A DNA stretch of 64,000 nt from Closterium sp. Naga37s-1 (lineage: Eukaryota; Streptophyta; Zygnematophyceae; Desmidiales; Closteriaceae): positions 3,650,501 to 3,714,500 of the forward strand of contig CANJKZ010000142.1 of assembly GCA_947471745.1 (NCBI GenBank), read 5' to 3'. Positions within the stretch are counted from its first letter, which is position 1; each line of letters starts with the position of its first letter. Positions 56,260-64,000 of the stretch are shown here, in pieces. The translations under genes were made by a program, and so were the position numbers. Under the pieces are notes generated by a model, which did no database searches, was not told the DNA's origin, and worked only from the letters and a program-made list of their open reading frames with translations.

Positions 56260-59241
56260 TGCAGCAAGGTTGGATGCACCAGGCGCACCAGTGACAAAAG
56301 CACCAGAATGGTGCTGGCAGGAGGAGGTAGAGTGAGAGGTGGGCATGCCAACAGATCTACCAGTCACCCGGCCAGCAGCAGCAGCAGGGGAGTTCGGAGG
56401 GAGAGGGCTGAGGTGCGGTGCAGTGTGGTGCAGCGCGGTGCGGTGCGGGGTAGAGAGGGGCTTGGCAAGAGTGAGTGTTGCTTCCGCCAGGGACAGCCCG
56501 CTGTAATTAATGTGCGCGGCCAGAGGTCCATACGGCTCATACATTTCCACTTGTAGGAGAACAGCAGCAGTGGCTGCTGCAGGAAGTTTCTGCTGCTCTT
56601 CTCCGTCCCCATCTTGCTTCCCGTCCCCGTCTCTATCTCCGTCATCCTCGTCTGAATCCGCCTCTTGAGCATCAAGTGTCAGCACGTCCGCCCCGCCACG
56701 ACCACTGCTCGGTGCGCTCGCAATCCCTCCCAAACGAGCCCCTAATCGAAGCCCTGAAGCCCCAAGATCCCGCGTCTCTGCATTGAAAATCCCCTCTCCT
56801 CGTCGGGACTCCTCGCCCTCCTTTCCCCCCACAACGGCCTTCCCCTTGCTTTCTACCCCTGAACCGGCACCACGGCTTGCTGAAGCTGCTGCTGCTGCTA
56901 CTGCAGGCAATCCCGCTGCAGCAGCGGCTGCAGCAAGTTCCTTGGCAGCAGAGCCAGAAACGGATTCCAGCACCCGCTGCAGCATCTGCAGCTGCTGTCG
57001 CTGGTGAGCGTGCTTCTGCAGAGCAATCATCGACTTGAATGCCCGAAGCTCCTTCTTTCTCCTCTTCTGCTCCTCAATCGTGCCTCCTCCTTCCCGGCCA
57101 TGCCGTGTTGAAGCCAAATCGCTTTCTCCAGCTCCCACCTGTCTCGCACCCAGACCACTGCCAGCATCGGCATCACCATCAGCACCAACAGTAGATGCAA
57201 CAGCCGCTACCACTGGAGTTTCAGCTGCTACTGCTTCTGGTGCTGCTGCTGCTGCTGCTGCTAATACTGGTGCCGGCACACCCGCCGCCGCAGCAGCTGC
57301 AGCCAGTTCCTTGGCAGCAGAGCCAGAAACGGATCCCAGCACCCGCTGCAGCATCTGCAGCTGCTGTCGCTGGTGAGCGTGCTTCTGCAGTGCAATCATC
57401 GACTTGAATGCCCGAAGCTCCTTCTTCCTCCTCCTCTGCTCCTCAATCGTGTCTGCTGGCTCCTTCTCCTCTTCTGCTGCTACTGCTGCTGCTTGCACCA
57501 CATCCACCCCACCATCACCATCACCAACAGTCACAGCAACATCTGCCGAAACCGAACCTTCAACCACCGCTGCTGCTGCTTCTTCTGATGCCGCCGGTGC
57601 GTCTGTTGCTTCTGTCGCTTGTGGTGCTGCTGGTGCTGCAGGTTCTGCTACTGCTGCTGGTGGTGCTGGTGCCGGCACGCCTGCCGCAGAAGCGGCAGCG
57701 GCAAGCTCCTGAGCAGCAGAGCCAGAAACCGACCCCAGCACCCGCTGCAGCATCTGCAGCTGCTGCCGCTGGTGAGCGTGCTTCTGCAGAGCAATCATTG
57801 ACTCGAACGCCCGCACTTTAGCCGACACAGTGCTCATGCGCACACCAGATCGCAGCGACGGATGCACGGAGGAGCGCAGGAACGGCCGTGATGGTGATGA
57901 TGATGGCGATGGGGACGACGACGGTGCAGCGGGCAGGGCAGAGGCAGGTGCAACTGCAGGCACAGCAGGTGAAATCTCAGGTGCAACAACAGGTGAAAGC
58001 GGAAGTGCAAGTGGTGAGGATGAGGCCAGAGATGGGATTTCCAGCAATGCTTTCTCTGTCCTCTCGCTTTCCACCACTCCTTCCGCTTCACTTCCCCTTC
58101 CTGCCTTCTCCTTCTCTCCTGCTCCCCCTCCTCCTTCCATCGCCTTCTCGCCTGGTGCTTGAGCATCCTCCCCCACAGTATGAAGCAGGCCAGATGCAGC
58201 AGAGGCAGCAACACCAGCAGCGGCAGCAGTAGCCGTAGCAGCAGCAGCAATAGAAGCCGAGGAAGCAGCATCACCCGTTCTCCTCTCCTCCTGTCGCACC
58301 TGCTCCACTTCCCCGCTATCCTCCTTCTGTGACCCTTCACTCTCTTCCTCCTCCTCTCCTTCCCCTTCACCATCTTCCTCCTCATCCTCCTCCTCTTCCT
58401 CCTCCGTTGCCTCCACATCCTCCTGTCCCTCTTCCTCCTCTCGGAACCTCGTCCCCACCACCGCAACCGCAGCAGCAACATCCTCTTCATCCTCGCTCCC
58501 TTCACCTGCCGCCACCATCACCGCGCCAGCAGCAAGAGCACTCCTCCCACCCAAGCGCCGATCCTCTCCAGACGGAGGAGTCAGCAGCGCAGACGAAGGG
58601 GAAGAGGAGGCCGACACCTCATCATCATCATCTGATGCCTCTGGCACCGACGGCGACGGCAACGGCGATGGGGAAGGGGAAGGGGACACAGAACGGGACG
58701 GGGATGGGGTTGGTGACTGGGTTGGTGATTGGGTCGGTGATGCTGACTGTGCAGAGCCAAGCGGAGAATCCGGGGCCAGGCCCATCGAGGCTTCCAGGAA
58801 CCTCTTCATATCCTGCTCCAGTGCAGCTGCCACGGCCTTGAGAGGGCTGTTGGCGGATCCTCGGAGCGCCGCCTTGATCTGCGCCAGCGGGCCTGCCACC
58901 GCTGCCAGCATCGCTGCCACGTTCGCCACGCCCTCCTGGACCTCCTCTGCCTCCTCCGGGGGGATAGCCTTCTGGGATCTGTCACCTCTGCCTTCTTTTC
59001 CTTTGTGTAACCTGGACTGCTTTCTAACTTCCGCTGCCCTCCTGCCCTCTTCCTCCTCTTCATCTTCATCCTCCTCCTCCTCCTCCTCCTCCTCCTCCTC
59101 CTCCTCCTCCTCCTCCTCCTCCTCCTCCTCCTCCTCCTCCTCCTCCTCCTCCCGATCCTCCTCGTCCTCCTCTTCCTCATCGCCCATCACCTCCTGCTCT
59201 TCACTTTCGCTTTCCCTGCTCTCCACCTCCTCCTCGTCCTC

Positions 59242-59272
<31 letters not shown>

Positions 59273-60278
59273 TCCTCCTCCTCGCTCCCCTCACTACTTG
59301 ACCCATCAACCGCAACATCGGCCTCCTTCGGCCGGATCTGCTCCCAAGCAGAGCTATGCAAGGAGGACAAGCGTTGCTGCAGGCGCAGCCGGCTGGCCTC
59401 TGCAAAGAAGGTGGTGGAGCCGCCGCTGCTGCTGCGCGAGATGGCTTCAGATATCACATTCGATAGCTCCCGCCGTATGGCAATCCTGCCTGCTATAGGT
59501 GCAGCAGCGTTTTGAGGCGCTTCATAGGTGGTGACGCCGCTGCTGCTGTGGCTGCGCGAGATGGCTTCAGAGATCACATTGGAGAGCTCTCGGCGTATCG
59601 CAATCCTGCCTGCTATAGGTGCAGGTGCAGCAGGAGCAGCTGTAGGTGGTGTAGATGTCCCAGGTACACTAACAGCTGGTGCAGTTGAAGCAGGCGCAGT
59701 TGTAACGGGCGCATTTGTAACGGGCGCGGTTGTAGCGGGAGTGGTTGTAACGGCCACAGTTGTAACGGCCGCAGTTGTAACAGGCGCACTTGTAGCAGGA
59801 GAAGTTGCAGCAGGAGCGGTTGTAGCAGGCCCAGTTGCAGCGGGCGCAGTCGTAGCAGGCGCGACACAAGCAGGGGCATCATCATCATTTGCAACCGTGT
59901 GCATCTGTTTCTGAATCGACACAAAAGTCATCTGTTTTTTAGTCGACTCAAAAGTCAACGTAGCAGGCGCGGCACGAGCAGGGGCATCATCATTTGCAAC
60001 CGTGTGCATCTGTTGCTGCCCTGCTGCAGACATCTCCGCACGAGGACTGCTGCTAGTCGTGGTATAGGCAGCAGCAGCGATAGCAGAAGCAGCAGCAGCA
60101 GCAGTGGTAACACCGGTGCTCTCTTTGGAAACTGCAACTGCCTGCTTAGGATTAGCTGCAGCAGTAGAAAGAGCAGTAGCACCAGCACTGCCAGTAGCAG
60201 GAGCAGCAGCGGCGGCCGCAACCAAACCAAGACCAACACCAGCAGCAGGAGCAGCAGCAGCACCAACCGCACCAGCAC

Positions 60279-60310
<32 letters not shown>

Positions 60311-61649
60311 TCAGCACCAGCAGCACCAGCAGCAGCAGCATCAGCACCAGCAGCATCAGCACCAGCAGCATCAGCACCAGCATCAGCAGCAGCAGCAACA
60401 GCAGCCCCACCTCGGCCCAGGCGGCCACCCATAATAGACTGCAGCAGCGCTGCCTGCCTGGACGGATCCGGTCGCGTCCACTTGCTGGAGTGCGCTCGAA
60501 TCACGTTCCTCAGATCCGCTCCTTCGCCCTCCTCCTCCTCGTCCTCTACCGGCTCCTCTAGCAACTCTGCCAGCCCGCCACTCCCGGGAGGGCTACTCCC
60601 CGTCCTGCTGATCGGCCTCGTCTTCTGAGGCGCCTCAGAAGTCGCCTCAAGAGGCGCCTTGATCGTCGCCTTAATCGTCCCCTCTGAAGTCGCCTCAGAA
60701 GCCAAGCCACCAGTGACAGGAGGACTGCTTACTGGCCTGCTGATCGGCTCTGAAAGAACCGGCACACTCACCGGCACATTCACCGGCACATTCACAGGCA
60801 CGCTCACAGGCACACTCACAGGCACGCTCACAGGCACACTCACAGGCGCACTAACTGGCACACTCACGGGCACGCTCACTGGCGCACTAACTGGCACACT
60901 CGCTTGCTCACTCAACCGCTCTGCACCGCTCTCTTCCACTGACTCCAACGCATCACTGCCGTGCGCAGCCTGGTGCGCCTCCAGAGAGTCACTAGTGGGG
61001 CTCTCCTCTAGCGCGTCCTCCCACTCCTCCACAGAGCTCGAATCTCCCTCACTCGCATCCGAGTTGAACTCGCCGCTCTCTTGCCTCGGAAGCACAAGCA
61101 CGCTGCTACCTGCTGCCACCGCCGCCATGCTGCTGCCGCTCGCGCCGCCGCCGATCCTGCTGCTAGCAGGTGCCACGGTGCTGCGCGCGCCTGCTGTACC
61201 GCTGCTTGTGGCTGCCGTGCTGCTGCTAGAGCTCTGTGTGCCAACAGGGAACGTACGGGCAGAGGCGGACGCCTGAGTAGTAGCTTCCACCCGCTCCTGC
61301 AACAGCTGCAGCTGCTGCTGCAATAGCTGCAATTGCCTCTCCGTGTCTCGTAGCCGGTCCTCAGCATAAGGACCCTCCACAGCTGCACTCGCCTGCTGCT
61401 GACCTTTGTGCTCAGAGGCCTGTGCCGCACCCAACCGGTCTTCAGCATAAGGTCCCTCCACGGCTGCACTCGCCTCCTGCCCTCTGTGCTCAGAGGCCTT
61501 TGCCGCATCCAGCCGGTCCTCGGGAGGTTCCTCCAGAGTTGCACACGCCTCCTGGTCTCTGCTTCTGCCTCTGCCTCTGCCCCCCTCGTGGACAACATCA
61601 GCAGCACTGGCAGCAGCATCAGCGGTACTGGCAGCACCAGCAGCGGCAG

Positions 61650-61684
<35 letters not shown>

Positions 61685-62857
61685 ATGGCAACACCAAGAG
61701 CATCAGCGTCAGAAACTGACAAGCTGCTCCTGCCACAAAAGCCAGCACCAGCAGCAGCAGCAGCGGATGGCGAATCCACGTCTCCGGAACCACCACTCCC
61801 GACCGCACCACCTTTCCTCCCACTCGCAGACCCAAGCAGGCTGCTCCCACGCTCCAGGCTGACCTGCTGCCTGAGCCTGCGCCTGGGCGACAGAAACGTG
61901 CTCATGCGCGGAACCCACTGGTTGGCAGCACTCGGTGCCGTGCGCTGCCGCTGCAGCTGCTTCTGCGGGAACTGAAACCCTCCCAAGCCAGCACCAGCAC
62001 TAGGCGAGGCAACCGCACCTGCAGCAGCAGCAGCAGCGGCGGCGGCGTCTACCCCTGCAGTAGCAGCTCCTGTGTTAACAGACCCTGCTTCTTCCCCCTT
62101 GGCTGCTGCGCGTGTCGTCTCTGCAAGCCCAAGCAGGACCCGAATGGGAGTGGGGCGATGTGATGGGCCGAACTGAAGACCCGGAAGCTGATTCTGCTGC
62201 TGCTGCTGCTGCTGAAGCTGAAGCTGCTCCAGCACTCCGCTACTGAGTGCGGACGCAACAGCACTCGACATCCCCATCCGGGCCGCCGCAGCTGAGATCT
62301 CCGCTGCTGTGAGCGAGGAGGGAGCAGCGGGGGAGGCGGTACCTGAGGAAGGCTGATCTCCCGAGTAGAGATATTCCAAGTAAGAGTCCTTGAGAGAGAG
62401 AGAGGCGCTGGAGGAGTTGGAGCTAGTGATAGAGACAGGGAGAGAGGACGATCTGCCCAGCGCTTGTAACGGAGACGTGGAGCCTTCTTTAGCGAGTTCT
62501 GTTACTGCCACTGCTAGAGGTTTGGCAGTAGCCATAGGCTCGGAAAGAGAAGCAGCGCTGGCTTCCCGAGCCTGCGCAGCAGCTTCGGTGGTGGATGGTT
62601 GGAAAGCAGGAGGGATGGTGGATGAGGAAGCGGGTTCTTGTTGAGAGGAGGAGGAGGAAGTTGAGGAAGCGGAGGAGCATGGGGAGGCAGCAGCGGAGGA
62701 GGAGGAGGAGAGGGAAGAGGAGGTGCGTGGGAGAGGGGAGTTGGGTGAGGTGGTGTCTAGCAGGCCAGCGGATGGCTGCTTCTCAAGAGGTGGCAAGGAA
62801 GGCCGTTGACTGCATTGACTGGATTGACCTGAAGCTTCAGAAGCGTCGCTTTCAACA

Positions 62858-62913
<56 letters not shown>

Positions 62914-64000
62914 AACAGAGGAAGAAGAAGCGGAAGAGGAGGAGGAGGATGAGGAGGCAGCGGGGGAAGAGGAGGAGGAGGTGGTGGAGTAAGGGGCGTC
63001 AATACACCCAGACGAGAGCGCAAGTCGCTGCAGAGGCAGCAGGAGCGCTGAAGGGGTGACAGACACACAAGGGCCGTCCATGCCACCAGGTGCAGCACCT
63101 GCTGATGCAGACACTTGCGAGGGAGCAGAGAGGGAGGGGGATGCAGACAAGGAGGAGGAAGAGGAGGAGGAGGGGGTGAGGATGAGGAGGTTAGAGGAGG
63201 TAGAGCCACGAGCAAGGGAGGAGGAAGAGGCGGAGGCGGAGGAGGGAGGGGTGGGAGGGCGGGGAGAGGAGTGGGCTGGTGACATTGGTCTGGTGGGGGA
63301 TAAGGGTGCAATGGAGGAGAGAGTGGGAGGAGCAGCAGCAGCAGCAGCGGCACTTAGAGGTGAGAGAGAGAGAGCTGCAGGGGAGGCATCTGTACGGCGA
63401 GAGAGCAGCGACTGGCGAGCGGGCGTGGAGCGTGGGGAGTGCGGCGAGTGGGGAGAGTGCGGGGAGTGCGGAGAGCGAAGGGAGTGAGGAGAAAGCTGCG
63501 GCGAGTGTGGGGATTTTGGAGAGAGGGAGGAGGTGAGGGAGGAGGAAGAGGTGTCTTTGCCTAAGGAGGCAAGGAGAGGTAGGGACGGTTGGAGCGGGTT
63601 CAGAGTGTCCCGAGCCAAGTCAACCTGTTCACGCTCCACCTCCGCTCCTGAGATCCGCATGCTGCTGCCACTCTCACCGCTGTCACTCTCACCGCTGCCA
63701 CCACTGCTGCCACCAGTTCTGCCACCACTACTACCAGTGCTATCGCTGTTGCCTGCTGCCTCTTCCAGAGGTCTAGAGACATCAACCCCTTTACCACTCT
63801 CTTGCACATCCCCGCCTTCACTCTCCCTTCTCTCCTGCCTCCCATGACCCTCAGCTTCCTCTCCCTGCCTCACCCCAGCCTTGTCAAGGGGCTTGGGAGA
63901 AGAGAGAGATTTGGAAGGGGCGGTGAACTCCGAAGCAGCGGAGGAGGTTGGGGAGAGGGGTAGAAGCGGCAGGAGGCGAGGGGAATGGGGCGAACCAGGT
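52315..64000 (-). CDS. Giant low-complexity protein with internal repeats, partial (runs off window)
   Basis: The frame is open from the window end (64000) to a stop at 52315, more than 3,890 codons. A GTAAGC donor after GACGAGCCG at 52438 suggests the exon really ends there and the last 40 residues are intron. Content from N- to C-terminus: Ser/Pro-rich with SPHSP repeats, poly-Ala, coiled coil (about 61270-61345), repeated EDRL/ASEHKGQ units, Val-Pro-Val-Ser repeats, Ala-Gly-Ala and Thr-Pro repeats, two RRELSNVISEAISRS units, long Glu tracts, three MIALQKHAHQRQQLQML units, more Glu/Asp tracts, then a Cys/Trp-containing region (about 53300-52700). Repeats conserved at protein level and unique blocks between tracts argue it is coding. 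A weak WH2-like motif (RQAALLQSIMGG) is present at about 60420. No family is recognised. Introns inside this span cannot be excluded. Confidence 0.65.
56935..57830 (-). repeat. Three tandem coding repeats with the MIALQKHAHQRQQLQML core
   Basis: Cores lie at about 56950-57040, 57310-57400 and 57720-57810. Each has a basic lead-in with RAF(K/E)S, the helical core, then SGSAA(K/Q)EL and an Ala-rich spacer. The second and third units in protein order are nearly identical and carry IEEQ(R/K)RRKKELRAFKS before the core. Confidence 0.9.
59046..59300 (-). repeat. (CTC)n tracts encoding polyglutamate
   Basis: The longest pure run is about 59070-59150 (GAG codons on the reverse strand). Further interrupted runs extend to 59290. 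Confidence 0.9.
59440..59632 (-). repeat. Two coding repeats with RRELSNVISEAISRS
   Basis: 59441-59512 and 59560-59632 match over about 70 bases with several silent third-position differences, so the peptide is conserved more than the DNA. Confidence 0.88.
60765..60910 (-). repeat. 12-base coding repeat Val-Pro-Val-Ser
   Basis: About a dozen copies of ACAGGCACGCTC-type units give alternating VPVS, VPVN and APVS in the giant frame. Confidence 0.9.
61345..61560 (-). repeat. Three coding repeats with EDRL and ASEHKGQ
   Basis: Units of about 80-90 bases contain VEGPYAEDRL or LEEPPEDRL, followed in two cases by AA(Q/K)ASEH(K/R)GQ. They sit just before a Gln/Leu heptad coiled coil. Confidence 0.85.
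62859..62914 (-). repeat. (TGC)n tract encoding polyalanine
   Basis: About 18 GCA codons in the giant frame. A similar AGC run is at 56217-56260. Confidence 0.9.

Noticed and set aside
1-64000. tRNA, rRNA or other structured RNA genes
   Set aside because: I looked for tRNA-like arms and rRNA-like blocks and saw none I could support; a covariance-model scan was not possible here.

Overview
The window looks like nuclear DNA of a streptophyte green organism. My best guess is a charophyte alga of the zygnematophyte (Closterium-like) type, but a basal land plant cannot be excluded. The evidence is multi-exon genes with GT-AG introns rich in pyrimidine and GC runs, a plant-type USP/kinase/U-box protein, a plastid TMEM14/FAX-like membrane protein, a plastid DUF1995 protein, a plant-type 6-phosphofructokinase, and Ty1/copia elements. 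Many proteins carry long single-residue tracts (Ala, Ser, Gly, Glu, Gln).

Layout. 198-7198 (+): a nine-exon coiled-coil protein whose first exon carries a 24-base Cys/His tandem repeat. 8375-10564 (+): a four-exon secreted protein with a Cys-rich C-terminus. 11421-13041 (+) and 13657-14967 (-): two convergent genes for predicted plastid proteins (FAX/TMEM14-like and DUF1995). 17530-25001 (+): a nine-exon USP, protein-kinase and U-box gene of 1135 residues. 25557-42004: a retrotransposon cluster of about 16.4 kb made of three Ty1/copia elements. One reverse-strand element lies beside a forward-strand element (32758-41999, target duplication CACAT), and that element is split by a younger reverse-strand copy (37330-40976, target duplication CAACC). 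42625-50796 (-): a 12-exon ATP-type phosphofructokinase. 52315-64000 (-): an uninterrupted open frame of more than 3,850 codons that runs off the window end.

The host genes do not form one pathway. Two are probably plastid proteins (lipid export; photosystem-related DUF1995 family), one is glycolytic, and one is a signalling kinase/E3 ligase.

The most unusual signal is in gene structure. In both the U-box kinase gene and the phosphofructokinase gene, short segments spanning exon-intron junctions are repeated in tandem inside the neighbouring introns. This leaves one to three decoy splice sites with partial exon copies next to the true exon. Other unusual points are two related copia elements with 127-base LTRs and unrelated G-rich minisatellite leaders, and the giant single-exon frame with internal protein-level repeats.

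All exon coordinates were set by eye from splice consensus, reading phase and protein continuity. They have not been checked against transcripts.
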